26,495 nucleotides of DNA from an uncultured Bacilli bacterium (GCA_934148875.1 CAKPDJ010000017.1:1-26495), one strand, 5' to 3'; shown: positions 15,750-22,910, counted from the stretch's first letter. Made by a program: numbers and translations. Notes: a model not told the origin generated them from the letters alone.

Positions 15750-16235
15750 TTTTTCAATAATATTAACTTTAATTGTTATTCCATTAACTTCATAACTACT
15801 AGTAGTTCCAATTTTCTTTAGGTATATACATCTTCCTAAAGGGCTATTTATAGATACTTCATCAATATCGCTAAAATGATTGGTTTTATAACTAGCTGTT
15901 AGTAAAAACTTATCTATTTCGCTACTACCATCTTGATATATAAGCTCTAGTTCTACTATGTCATCAATATCTACTAAATCATCATTATTTTTTCTTTCGA
16001 TTACTACAATATCTTTATTTTTCTTAATTATATTTTCTATCTGTGTTAGTAAATTATCTTCCTGTCTAACTATATCTTCAAACACAAAGTTATCGTGCCA
16101 ACCATCGCCAGGTGCTTCTTCATAAGCTTGTCTTTTAGATAAGTTATTCTGATTTAATTTTTCTTTAAGCTTGTCAACTTCTTCTAAATATTGATTATAG
16201 CCGTCTTTGCTAAGATAAATTTTATCTTCTAACAT
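15741..16235 (-). CDS. Divergent Gre-like RNA polymerase factor
   Basis: A 164-residue GreA/GreB-like protein from the ATG at 16235. The in-frame ATG at 16247 is unlikely because the ribosome site GGAGGTGG lies between the two. Residues about 12-76 form the coiled coil (YNQYLEEVDKLKEKL ... FEDIVRQEDNLLTQIENIIKK). The tip reads GDGWHDNF instead of the GreA tip GDLSENAEY, so it has one extra residue and changed acidic spacing. The C-terminal half is an FKBP-like domain with INSPLGRCIYLKKIG as the SPLG-type motif. Such proteins bind the RNA polymerase secondary channel. With an altered tip, this one might inhibit or modulate rather than stimulate cleavage, which is inference. It follows the P-loop kinase by 19 nt and is a second, distant paralogue of the Gre-like gene in the lysR operon. 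Confidence 0.75.
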   Translation of the reverse strand: MLEDKIYLSKDGYNQYLEEVDKLKEKLNQNNLSKRQAYEEAPGDGWHDNFVFEDIVRQEDNLLTQIENIIKKNKDIVVIERKNNDDLVDIDDIVELELIYQDGSSEIDKFLLTASYKTNHFSDIDEVSINSPLGRCIYLKKIGTTSSYEVNGITIKVNIIEKVR

Positions 16236-16254
16236 ATCCACCTCCATAATTAAT

Positions 16255-16758
16255 CTACTGGCATAAAAAAATATCGTTATTCATTATTATATTAACTGTT
16301 TCATCAATGGTTAAGTTAGTTGTATCTAATATGTATTTTTTATCATAATCTTCAGCTAACAATTCTTTTAATAAAACTAAAACTCTTTCTCCCATTTGTG
16401 AATCTATGTCTCTTTTTTTGTCTCTTGATATTAAAGTATCTTCATCTGCAATAAGTAAAACAAATTTAATTTTCTGATTTTTGAGTTCTTTTTGAAGCCT
16501 AATCAAATCATCTTTTTTTATTATATAATTAAATACAACATCATAATTATTATCTAAAAAGTTTTTGATTAGAGAAATACTGTTTTTCCAAAAAACATCT
16601 AAATGATTGCCCTCTTTCCAAGGACTAACATATCCACCTTTAACTAAATGATAAACGTCATCTCCTTCTATCCAGGCACATTTATTACTTAATTCTGCTA
16701 TTTTACTAGCTACTGTACTTTTACCAACTCCAGCTGGTCCTGTTATTATATAGAGCAT
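16255..16758 (-). CDS. P-loop small-molecule kinase-like ATPase (AAA_33-like)
   Basis: A 167-residue P-loop protein with an intact Walker A, GPAGVGKST (residues 7-15). An acidic EGDDVYHLV follows about 18 residues later, in the place where shikimate-kinase- and chloramphenicol-phosphotransferase-like enzymes bind substrate. FVLLIADEDTLISRDKKRD is the Walker B-like strand plus Arg-rich lid, and LDTTNLTIDETV is the C-terminal element common in AAA_33-type kinases. It probably phosphorylates a small molecule or nucleotide; the substrate is unknown. It ends in a Phe-Leu-Cys-Gln tail. The ATG follows AGGAGG two bases after the GNAT gene, inside the ASCH-Nudix-GNAT-kinase-Gre operon. The drug-kinase idea rests on family resemblance only. 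Confidence 0.85.
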   Translation of the reverse strand: MLYIITGPAGVGKSTVASKIAELSNKCAWIEGDDVYHLVKGGYVSPWKEGNHLDVFWKNSISLIKNFLDNNYDVVFNYIIKKDDLIRLQKELKNQKIKFVLLIADEDTLISRDKKRDIDSQMGERVLVLLKELLAEDYDKKYILDTTNLTIDETVNIIMNNDIFLCQ

Positions 16759-16759
16759 A

Positions 16760-17251
16760 TTACCTCCTAATATCTTTTATCATTGTGTGCATTCTGTTAT
16801 GGTAACCTTTTTTATTATAAAAACTAATGCCACTAGTATTATAAGCAAAAACATCAACTAATACATACTGGCATTCCATACTTTTAAAGTATTCTTCCAT
16901 TTTATCAATAAGTAGTTTACCAACTCCAGAACTTCTTTCATTTTTAGTTACTACTAATTCAGTTATTATTCCCCTTTTTGGACATTTATAATCTAAATAA
17001 TCATACTCATCATATTTAGGAATAATACCCATAATCATTCCTACTACTTTTTTATTAATAATAGCTAAATAGCACTTTCCATTATTATTATTTATCTCAC
17101 TCAAATCTACTAAAGCCATCTTTTCTCTATATTCTTCATGTAGTTTGTCTAAATTATCTTTATCAATTGAAATAATATATTCTTCTAGTTCAACTAATAA
17201 ATCTCTAATATTTTCTAAATATTTATCTTCATATTCAATTATTTCTACCAT
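16760..17251 (-). CDS. GNAT acetyltransferase
   Basis: A 163-residue GNAT-fold acetyltransferase. The N-terminal strand IIEYEDKYLENIRDLLVELEEYI and helix are followed by NNGKCYLAIINKKVVGMIMGII, GIITELVVTKNERSSGVGKLLIDKMEEYF (motif A, with the RSSGVGKLL turn binding acetyl-CoA) and YVLVDVFAYNTSGISFYNKKGYHNRMHTM (motif B). These are all the usual elements. The acceptor amine is unknown. The ATG follows TTGGAG and lies 17 bases inside the end of the Nudix gene, so translation of the two is probably coupled. Confidence 0.92.
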   Translation of the reverse strand: MVEIIEYEDKYLENIRDLLVELEEYIISIDKDNLDKLHEEYREKMALVDLSEINNNNGKCYLAIINKKVVGMIMGIIPKYDEYDYLDYKCPKRGIITELVVTKNERSSGVGKLLIDKMEEYFKSMECQYVLVDVFAYNTSGISFYNKKGYHNRMHTMIKDIRR

Positions 17252-17750
17252 TTATTTCTCCAAAAACTTCTAACATTTCATTAACTATTATTTTGTTTAA
17301 GGGGTTATCAGGAATACTATCTATCAATAATTTTTCTACGCTATCAATAGGTATATATTTTAAAGTATAATTATTATCTTTTTCATATTGATCATAGTTA
17401 GTATTATCTAAATTATATTTGATATCTGTTTTAATCATAAAATAGTATACTTTATTTTCTCTATTTTTATTAGTATTTCTATAATTTTTATTATAATATC
17501 TATTTAAGAAGAAAGCTTGATACTCCTTATTTTCTAATTCCATTCCTGTTTCTTCTTTTACTTCTCTAATTAAGCATTCAGATAATGATTCCCCTTCTCT
17601 TAAATGGCCACCAGGGAATTGGTAGGTTCCATTACAATATCCTAGTAATATTTCGTTTTTTGAATTTATAATTACAGCTTTACATCTAATAACAGATTCA
17701 TCAATATCTGTATCTTTTAAATTATCTTCATTATAAAAATGTGTTTTCAT
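17235..17750 (-). CDS. Nudix hydrolase
   Basis: A 171-residue Nudix-fold hydrolase. The Nudix box is complete: GGHLREGESLSECLIREVKEETGM fits Gx5Ex7REUxEExGU and contains the metal-binding REVKEE core. Nudix enzymes cleave a nucleoside diphosphate linked to another group, such as oxidised nucleotides, nucleotide sugars or capped RNA; the substrate cannot be told from the box alone. The strand RCKAVIINSKNEILLGYC before the box and the VYYFMIKTDI strand after it match the family. Two adjacent ATG codons exist. I prefer the second (17750) because AGGTG is only two bases from the first. It is followed by an overlapping GNAT gene. Confidence 0.93.
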   Translation of the reverse strand: MKTHFYNEDNLKDTDIDESVIRCKAVIINSKNEILLGYCNGTYQFPGGHLREGESLSECLIREVKEETGMELENKEYQAFFLNRYYNKNYRNTNKNRENKVYYFMIKTDIKYNLDNTNYDQYEKDNNYTLKYIPIDSVEKLLIDSIPDNPLNKIIVNEMLEVFGEINGRNN

Positions 17751-17768
17751 CATATCACCTATCTATTT

Positions 17769-18107
17769 TTAATTAATACTTATTTCGATAGCTACAACGC
17801 CATATTCATTCTGTTTTTCTACTGAGTAATATTTATTCAAATCCTTTATTAAGTCCTCTTTAGTTTTATTGAAAGCTAGTAGATTAACATCTATATTTTC
17901 TACTACCTCAGCAAAATTATTAAAATATACTAGATCAGTTACTATTGCATCTATACCATCTATTCTATCTGGTTCTTTTAAAAAGGTAATTATATCACCT
18001 TTTTTAATAAGTTTTCTTTTTTCATCATTAAGCCTTAATTCATATTTTTTATTACCATTTTTTACAGCATTAAAATATTCAGGCTGCAATCCCATTAAAT
18101 GCTTCAT
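17769..18107 (-). CDS. ASCH-domain protein (PUA-like)
   Basis: A 112-residue single-domain ASCH protein. It has MGLQPEYFNAVKNGNKKYELRLNDEKRKLIKKGDIITF, where the K-x-x-E-x-R element and 'GD-x-I-x-F' strand are typical of ASCH folds, followed by IVTDLVYFNNFAEVV and a C-terminal YGVVAIEI strand. ASCH and PUA-like domains bind RNA or modified nucleosides; the best known single-domain member is an N4-acetylcytidine amidohydrolase. A role in nucleoside or RNA metabolism is therefore likely but unproven. The ATG follows GAGGTGG. It is the first gene after the rpmA terminator and probably heads the Nudix-GNAT-kinase-Gre operon. Confidence 0.88.
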   Translation of the reverse strand: MKHLMGLQPEYFNAVKNGNKKYELRLNDEKRKLIKKGDIITFLKEPDRIDGIDAIVTDLVYFNNFAEVVENIDVNLLAFNKTKEDLIKDLNKYYSVEKQNEYGVVAIEISIN

Positions 18108-18124
18108 AATACCACCTCATTACT

Positions 18125-18130
18125 ATTATA
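18125..18130 (-). promoter_or_regulatory. Candidate -10 element of the ASCH operon
   Basis: A perfect TATAAT on the minus strand (18130-18125) sits between the rpmA terminator and the ASCH ATG. No good -35 is seen because the preceding bases are the terminator's T-run, so support is limited. Confidence 0.4.
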
Positions 18131-18139
18131 AAAGAAAAC

Positions 18140-18171
18140 ACAAAAAAAGAATAGTCACAATTGACTATTCT
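18140..18171 (-). terminator. Rho-independent terminator of the rplU-prp-rpmA operon
   Basis: A perfect 10-bp stem AGAATAGTCA/TGACTATTCT (18171-18162 with 18157-18148) and 4-base loop, then TTTTTTG on the minus strand. It overlaps the rpmA stop codon and is one of the cleanest terminators in the window. Confidence 0.9.
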
Positions 18172-18458
18172 GCTACTTCGTAAACACTTGCTTGTTTTTT
18201 ATCTCTACCAAGTCTTTCAAATTTAACGATACCATCTACTGTTGCGAATAATGTATCATCATTTCCACGACGAACGTTCTTTCCTGGGAAAATTTTTGTT
18301 CCTCTTTGACGGTAAAGAATAGATCCTGCTGTAACGAATTCACCATCAGCAGCTTTTGCTCCTAATCTACGTCCAGCTGAATCACGACCATTGGAAGTAG
18401 ATCCTTGTCCTTTATGGTGAGCAAAATATTGTATATTTAAAACTAATCTCATCATCAT
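18165..18458 (-). CDS. rpmA: 50S ribosomal protein L27
   Basis: Ribosomal protein L27, part of the large subunit, with its N-terminus reaching toward the peptidyl-transferase centre. From residue 13 on, AHHKGQGSTSNGRDSAGRRLG and VTAGSILYRQRGTKIFPG are diagnostic. The first 12 residues (MMMRLVLNIQYF) are the N-terminal extension of Firmicutes-type L27 that is removed by the Prp protease. The expected cleavage is after Phe12, leaving Ala-His-His-Lys-Gly at the new N-terminus. The prp gene lies immediately upstream. Three consecutive ATG codons are possible starts; the first has GGAGG at 7 bases. A strong terminator overlaps the stop. Confidence 0.98.
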   Translation of the reverse strand: MMMRLVLNIQYFAHHKGQGSTSNGRDSAGRRLGAKAADGEFVTAGSILYRQRGTKIFPGKNVRRGNDDTLFATVDGIVKFERLGRDKKQASVYEVAE

Positions 18459-18473
18459 ATTATTTCCTCCTTA

Positions 18474-18782
18474 CTAACCTTTCACTTTAATATTTTCTGG
18501 ATAATTATCAGAAAGTTCAGAAAGCAATGATAACATATTCTTAATTAATGTATCACATACTTTATCTTTTTTTAAAATAGTAATATTCATGCCGTCTTCT
18601 ATTAACTCAACATTTAAATATTCATTATCTATTTCATAAATACCATTTACTGTTGTCGTTATAATACTGCTAACACTGCTACATACAATATCTTTACCAA
18701 AATCATCATACATTGCATGTCCATGTATCCTAACACAATCTACATGTTTTTTGTCTTTACTTTCTATATTTACTTTAATCAT
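18474..18782 (-). CDS. prp: Ribosomal-processing cysteine protease Prp
   Basis: A 102-residue cysteine protease that removes the N-terminal extension of L27. The catalytic pair is in place: His22 in HGHAMYDDFGKDIVC and Cys34 in DIVCSSVS, the same positions known for the Staphylococcus aureus enzyme. The rest fits the small ferredoxin-like Prp fold (GIYEIDNEYLNVELIEDG and a C-terminal helix). It sits between rplU and rpmA, the conserved order in lineages that use L27 processing. Its start lies 6 bases after the L21 stop, with GGA of the L21 end as ribosome site, so translation is probably coupled. Function is confident because enzyme and substrate motif occur together. Confidence 0.96.
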   Translation of the reverse strand: MIKVNIESKDKKHVDCVRIHGHAMYDDFGKDIVCSSVSSIITTTVNGIYEIDNEYLNVELIEDGMNITILKKDKVCDTLIKNMLSLLSELSDNYPENIKVKG

Positions 18783-18788
18783 ATTCTA

Positions 18789-19091
18789 TTATCCATTAAT
18801 TTTTTTAATTTCAACTTTTGTATAAGGTTGTCTATGTCCAAGTGTTCTACGGTTGCTTCTATCTTTTTGGCTGTATTTAAATACTCTAATTTTCTTTTGC
18901 TTACCTTGTTTTACAACAACACCTTCAACACTTGCCTTAGCAACATAAGGATTTCCAACTTTGGAATCTAACATTAAAACCTCGTCAAAAACAACTTTAT
19001 CCCCTTCATTAGCATTTAATTTTTCAACGAAAATAACGCTACCTTCAGAAACTAAATATTGTTTACCACCTGTTTTAATAACTGCTTTCAT
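18789..19091 (-). CDS. rplU: 50S ribosomal protein L21
   Basis: Ribosomal protein L21, 100 residues, of normal length. It begins MKAVIKTGGKQYLVSEGSV and contains the characteristic KIRVFKYSQKDRSNRRTLGHRQPYTKVEI stretch that contacts 23S rRNA. It starts the rplU-prp-rpmA operon. The ATG follows AAGGAGG and is preceded by a leader of about 100 nt that fits the position of the L21 leader, through which L21 commonly represses its own operon. Confidence 0.98.
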   Translation of the reverse strand: MKAVIKTGGKQYLVSEGSVIFVEKLNANEGDKVVFDEVLMLDSKVGNPYVAKASVEGVVVKQGKQKKIRVFKYSQKDRSNRRTLGHRQPYTKVEIKKING

Positions 19092-19190
19092 AATATACCT
19101 CCTTCTTAAATTTTCTAGACTCGCTCTTAAGGTACAAAATAATTTGTTTTAAAACCTAATCAATGCGGTTTGAAACAGGAGCTTCAAACA
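19092..19190 (-). ncRNA. L21-leader-like 5' untranslated region
   Basis: About 100 nt between the predicted transcription start and rplU. Near its 5' end is a clear hairpin, GTTTGAA/TTCAAAC, with a short loop. A weaker hairpin CAAA...TTTTG follows, then a purine-rich stretch with the ribosome site. Known L21 leaders in Firmicutes sit here and are thought to bind L21 for autogenous control. I recognise it by position and folding rather than by a strict sequence match. Confidence 0.5.
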
Positions 19191-19196
19191 TTTAAG

Positions 19197-19225
19197 ATTT
19201 TATCATAAATTAATAGTAAAATCAA
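19197..19225 (-). promoter_or_regulatory. Promoter of the rplU-prp-rpmA operon
   Basis: Minus-strand TTGATT (19225-19220), 17 bases ending in TGA, then TAAAAT (19202-19197). The extended -10 TTATGATAAAAT matches the one before the unknown gene at 14112 and is nearly the same as the one before the surface-protein riboswitch. Confidence 0.75.
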
Positions 19226-19248
19226 CTAATTTCTCAATTATTTTACCC

Positions 19249-19647
19249 TTATTTGTCCTTTTTCATTATCTGATGGTTAATATAATTGTAAATGTTGTAC
19301 ATTTCTTCTAGAGTAATTGGTTTATAAAAATTAAGAATAACTTGATAACCACTATCTGAAGTTAATGTAACTGTTGTATCAAAATTATGAATATCTATAC
19401 TGCTAGCAGTAATTGATGAATAAAATATTGAGTATATTTCTCTTCTAAAACCTCTAATACCCTTAAAATCATATACAATCAATCTTTTATTTGTAGCAAT
19501 AGCGATATCTCGTACTGCTTGAAAAGCATATATTACTTCTTCATCTTTTTCTAGAAAAATTTTTAAATCATCTGGTATTTGTTCTAAAGTAATAATGGTT
19601 TTAAATTGCATTTCGGCTGTTAATGGTTTAAATTTAATAAATGACAT
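19249..19647 (-). CDS. PH-like domain protein, copy 1
   Basis: A 132-residue soluble protein that looks like a single bacterial PH domain (bPH_1-like). IPDDLKIFLEKDEEVIYAFQAVRDIAIATNKRLIVYDFKGIRGFRREIYSIFYSSI follows the typical order: acidic helix 'DEE-x-I', strand, 'R-D-x-x-x-x-TNKRL', 'D-x-x-G', then 'I-x-Y-x-S-I'. The remainder alternates strands with one C-terminal helix. Function is not known for most such proteins; they often oligomerise or bind membranes and peptides. It has an extended -10 element and TAGGGA before the ATG. It is a paralogue of the next gene upstream (shared MS-x-x-K-x-K opening, NKR and Y-x-S motifs). Confidence 0.72.
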   Translation of the reverse strand: MSFIKFKPLTAEMQFKTIITLEQIPDDLKIFLEKDEEVIYAFQAVRDIAIATNKRLIVYDFKGIRGFRREIYSIFYSSITASSIDIHNFDTTVTLTSDSGYQVILNFYKPITLEEMYNIYNYINHQIMKKDK

Positions 19648-19670
19648 ATTATCCCTACTTTCTATTTATA

Positions 19671-19679
19671 ATTATACCA
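19671..19679 (-). promoter_or_regulatory. Extended -10 element of PH-like copy 1
   Basis: Minus-strand TGGTATAAT lies directly below the terminator of the upstream paralogue, about 25 nt before the ATG at 19647. No clear -35 is visible. Confidence 0.5.
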
Positions 19680-19706
19680 AAATAAAAAGAAGAAGTTAAT
19701 CTTCTT
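19679..19706 (-). terminator. Terminator after PH-like copy 2
   Basis: The stem AAGAAG/CTTCTT (19706-19701 with 19695-19690), a 5-base loop that contains the stop codon, then CTTTTTATTTT on the minus strand. The stem is short but the T-run is good. Confidence 0.6.
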
Positions 19707-20094
19707 TTAACACAATTTCTACCATTTTTGTATATAAAATTCTAAGTCTAGTTTTATCAGCATCTTTCAAGTTAACAAATTTTAACTTAAACGGATAACC
19801 ACTATCTAAATAAATAGTTAAGTTAGCACTAGTTAGACCAAAGCATATGGTAGCAGTAGAAACAGATTTATAAGGAATTGTATGAATATACTTATTTGAA
19901 ATTCTTCCTTGTTGGTCAAATAGTAATATTCTTTTATTCGTAAATACTCCTCTATCTCTTTTGGTAGTATATGCAGCAAATATTTCTTCATCTTTATAAA
20001 TATAGTCTGTTACATATTTAGGTAGACTGGTACAATCTAACTCTTTATAGAAGTTAAAATATTTAGTAATTTCTTTATATTTTAAATAAGACAT
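19696..20094 (-). CDS. PH-like domain protein, copy 2
   Basis: A 132-residue paralogue of the following gene, of identical length and layout. LPKYVTDYIYKDEEIFAAYTTKRDRGVFTNKRILLFDQQGRISNKYIHTIPYKSVS keeps the 'RD-x-x-x-FTNKRI-x-x-x-D-x-x-G' core and the 'IPY-x-S-x-S' strand of bacterial PH domains. The ATG follows AGGTGA, with TATAAT of its own a few bases upstream. Each copy has its own -10 element and terminator, so despite being adjacent they seem to be separately transcribed. No membrane segment or signal peptide is present. The biological role is unknown. Confidence 0.72.
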   Translation of the reverse strand: MSYLKYKEITKYFNFYKELDCTSLPKYVTDYIYKDEEIFAAYTTKRDRGVFTNKRILLFDQQGRISNKYIHTIPYKSVSTATICFGLTSANLTIYLDSGYPFKLKFVNLKDADKTRLRILYTKMVEIVLKED

Positions 20095-20112
20095 ATTATT
20101 TCACCTGGGATT

Positions 20113-20121
20113 ATTATAACA
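20113..20121 (-). promoter_or_regulatory. Extended -10 element of PH-like copy 2
   Basis: Minus-strand TGTTATAAT, with TGn directly before a perfect TATAAT, lies about 20 nt before the ATG at 20094. The adjacent terminator stem occupies the -35 region. Confidence 0.55.
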
Positions 20122-20122
20122 T

Positions 20123-20155
20123 AAAATCCTAGAAAATACTATTTTTCTAGGATTT
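20123..20155 (-). terminator. Terminator after the surface protein gene
   Basis: A stem of about 13 bp, AAATCCTAGAAAA/TTTTCTAGGATTT, with a 5-base loop lies 11 bases after the stop codon. The stem is symmetrical and T-runs occur on both sides, but all flanking genes are on the minus strand. Confidence 0.75.
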
Positions 20156-20165
20156 ATTTTATTTA

Positions 20166-22886
20166 TTAATAATAGATTTTTTCTCCATCTAAATGCCATG
20201 TATTGTCTTTAGCATTATATTTAAGAACATACCAATCTATCTTATATTTTCTTCCAAGAAGATCTTTTCCATTTAGAGTAGCTAATTCTCTTTTAGTTTC
20301 ATTAGTTAGATATTTATTGATTTCATCCATTCCTAATGCTAGAACAGCTTCTTTTGTTTTACTGTTATTTGCTTCTCTTACTACACGAGCTAAAGAACCG
20401 TTACTATCATCTACTATTTCTAATTTTGATGATTTCTTTACACGATGATATTTAAGTGATGAATCTGGATCACCATCTTCAGGTCTAGTATATATATCGT
20501 ATAAAAGGTAAGCCTTAAATGTACTCTTATCTGCTAAACTATATGTAAGTGTTACAGTAGTGCTCTCTGTAATGTTAGTATAGTTATTAGTCATACTTAC
20601 ATAAACGTATTTAACATTATTCATGTATATTTCTTTGCTGTAATTAGGAATAATAGCATTTTTGCCATATTCAACTTGTTGTGTATTTATAGTTGTTCCT
20701 AAATTAGTTACGAAAGTTACTGTATATTTGTTTGTAGTTTGTTTGAATTTAGCATTAACAGTTAAATCATCTGTAATATTACTATAGTCTTTATCCCATC
20801 CAATAAACTCATAAGTATATTGTTTTGTAGCTAATTTTGATGGTTCAAGAGGAGTCACAGCACTTTCACCATATTTTACTTCTTGTTCATTATGAATAGC
20901 GTTTCCATTCATGAATGTTACTTTGTAAGTTCTTGTCTTTTCACTATATGTAGCATTAACAGTTAAATCATCTGTAATGTTACTAAAGTCTTGATCCCAT
21001 CCAGTAAATTCATATGTATATTGTTTTGTAGCAGATTTTGTTGGATTAGTAGGAGCTATAGCACTCTTACCATATTCAACTTCTTGTTCATTGTAAACAA
21101 CACCATCATTCATAAATGTTACTTTGTATTTATTTAGTGTCATTTTAAATATTGCATTTACTGTTAAATCACTAGTAACGTTAGTTGTTTCTTTATCCCA
21201 TCCAATAAACTCATAAGTATATTGTTTTGTATTTTGTCTAACTGGGTCAGTTGGTAGAATAGCATCATTTCCATAAGCTACTTTTTGTGTAGAAATAATA
21301 GTATTTTGATCTTTAAAAGTTACTGTATACATTAATTGTTCTTGTTTACCATCTATATGCCATCCATCAGCTGGTTCATATTTTAATACGTACCAATTGT
21401 ATTTATAACCTGTAGATGCTTGTGGTAATGAGTTAGTGTCTTCAACATAATTTAATACATTTTCACTACCAAGTACTAAAGTTGCTTTTTTGTTAGCTTG
21501 AGTTGTTTTTAGAATGTCATCTGTTAATTTTAGTGATACTTTCTTTAGTAGTGAGTAATCACTAGCCTTACCTGTGTAGGCACCATTTTCTGGAATGGTA
21601 TCAATTAGTAAGTTATATACACTAGTTTCAATTTTAGTTATATTGTATAATGCATTTACTGTTAAATCACTAGTAATAGTAGTTAAATCTTGATCCCATT
21701 TTGCAAATACATAAGTTACATTTTTACTAGTATATCCTGTTACAGTTGGAATATTTAATTCACTACTAGAAGTAACTGTTTGAGTACTAATTACACCTTT
21801 ATAATCTTTAAATATTACAGTATATCTTTTTTCAATTTGGAATTTTACTGTTGTTGTATTACCTGCTGTATCTTTTGCTATTAAAGTATAATTACCAGCT
21901 TCAGTTATTTTGGTACCTGATACATATTCATTACCATTTAAAGTAACTGTATCTAAGTTTTCATCGGTAATTACAGCAGTTGCGCTATTTCCATAAGTAT
22001 TTCCATTTTCAACTCCTGTAACCTCAGGGGCAATTTTGTCGATTCCGGCAACCTCATAATCAACAATATTAATATTACCACTTAAATCAATAATGGTTAC
22101 TTGGAAAGTTCCGTTTGTTTTGTATTCTTTAGTGTATTCAGTAGCGCTTACTTTAGTCCAATCACCAAGTTCGATAATTTCTTCATCTACTGTTAAAGTA
22201 GCTAATACATCTTTATTTGTTGGTTTTTTGTTATTTGATGTTGTAACAATTCCAACTGGTGCAGTAGTATCTTTTATTTGACTTAATAATTCTTGCTTTT
22301 TATCACCATCTGGTAATTTGTTAACTTTATCAAGAGCATCTTCAATGTTTTCTTTTGTATTTTCTTTTTTTTGTTTTTCTACTGCTTCTTCTGCTTCTTG
22401 ATATAAATTATTTAATTTGTTTTTTATTTCTTCGATAAGATTATTTATTTCTTCAGTTTTGTTGTCTACTGCTTCTTGTGTCTTATCGTCACTTACCAAT
22501 AAATCATTTCCTTCTTTAATTAATTTATCCAGTGCTGTTAGTAAATTATTAAGTTCTTCGTCAGTAGTTGTGTTGTTTTCATTAATTAAGTTTGTTGCAT
22601 TAGCAATTGCAGTTTCTAATTCTTTGATATTAATAGTTATTTTATTGGTTTGATTGTTTTGATTAGTTTGGTTATTGGTTCTAATAATAGTTGTGTTACC
22701 ATTTGTGTTATCATCATTAGTATTTTCAGTATTATTAGTAGTACTACTATTAGTATTAGGTGTTAATTCTACTCTACCTGTTTCATTATTGTTTTCTAAT
22801 GTTTCATCTTTTGGATTAGCCATAGTGTATACAAATAATCCTACAAATAAGAATAGTATAATCGCGAATATTTTATTCTTTTTCAT
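20166..22886 (-). CDS. Large repeat-containing surface protein
   Basis: A 906-residue exported protein. The start is ATG at 22886, since GGGGGAG lies at proper distance and the upstream in-frame ATG would be part of that site. Residues 4-22 are hydrophobic, forming a signal peptide (possible cleavage after TMA) or N-terminal anchor. An Asn/Thr-rich linker (about 30-90) and a charged helical, coiled-coil-like region (about 90-205) follow, then two Ig-like domains (about 210-350). Next come five List_Bact/InlB-B-type repeats starting near residues 354, 520, 586, 653 and 720, with F-x-G-W-D and LTVNA motifs in the clear ones. Two copies of a domain ending WYVLKY...WHxDG lie between repeats 1 and 2 and at the C-terminus. 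There is no LPxTG sortase signal. It is probably an adhesin-like or cell-wall-associated protein. Expression is controlled by a c-di-GMP riboswitch. Confidence 0.88.
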   Translation of the reverse strand: MKKNKIFAIILFLFVGLFVYTMANPKDETLENNNETGRVELTPNTNSSTTNNTENTNDDNTNGNTTIIRTNNQTNQNNQTNKITINIKELETAIANATNLINENNTTTDEELNNLLTALDKLIKEGNDLLVSDDKTQEAVDNKTEEINNLIEEIKNKLNNLYQEAEEAVEKQKKENTKENIEDALDKVNKLPDGDKKQELLSQIKDTTAPVGIVTTSNNKKPTNKDVLATLTVDEEIIELGDWTKVSATEYTKEYKTNGTFQVTIIDLSGNINIVDYEVAGIDKIAPEVTGVENGNTYGNSATAVITDENLDTVTLNGNEYVSGTKITEAGNYTLIAKDTAGNTTTVKFQIEKRYTVIFKDYKGVISTQTVTSSSELNIPTVTGYTSKNVTYVFAKWDQDLTTITSDLTVNALYNITKIETSVYNLLIDTIPENGAYTGKASDYSLLKKVSLKLTDDILKTTQANKKATLVLGSENVLNYVEDTNSLPQASTGYKYNWYVLKYEPADGWHIDGKQEQLMYTVTFKDQNTIISTQKVAYGNDAILPTDPVRQNTKQYTYEFIGWDKETTNVTSDLTVNAIFKMTLNKYKVTFMNDGVVYNEQEVEYGKSAIAPTNPTKSATKQYTYEFTGWDQDFSNITDDLTVNATYSEKTRTYKVTFMNGNAIHNEQEVKYGESAVTPLEPSKLATKQYTYEFIGWDKDYSNITDDLTVNAKFKQTTNKYTVTFVTNLGTTINTQQVEYGKNAIIPNYSKEIYMNNVKYVYVSMTNNYTNITESTTVTLTYSLADKSTFKAYLLYDIYTRPEDGDPDSSLKYHRVKKSSKLEIVDDSNGSLARVVREANNSKTKEAVLALGMDEINKYLTNETKRELATLNGKDLLGRKYKIDWYVLKYNAKDNTWHLDGEKIYY
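20536..21330. repeat. Four consecutive units of the InlB-B/List_Bact-type repeat
   Basis: Units of about 200 bases encoding 'Y-x-VTF ... Q-x-V-x-YG ... TKQYTYEF-x-GWD ... LTVNA'. Units starting near 21330, 21131 and 20931 are close to each other even at DNA level around the TKQYTYEF codons, while the last unit (near 20728) has diverged. Such repeats can expand or contract by recombination. Confidence 0.85.
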
Positions 22887-22910
22887 ATTTTCACTCTCCC
22901 CCATTTGAAA

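Noticed and set aside
20203..22908. Several open frames on the opposite strand of the surface protein gene
   Set aside because: They mirror Asn/Thr-rich repeats, are hydrophobic low-complexity translations, and have no ribosome sites or family signatures.
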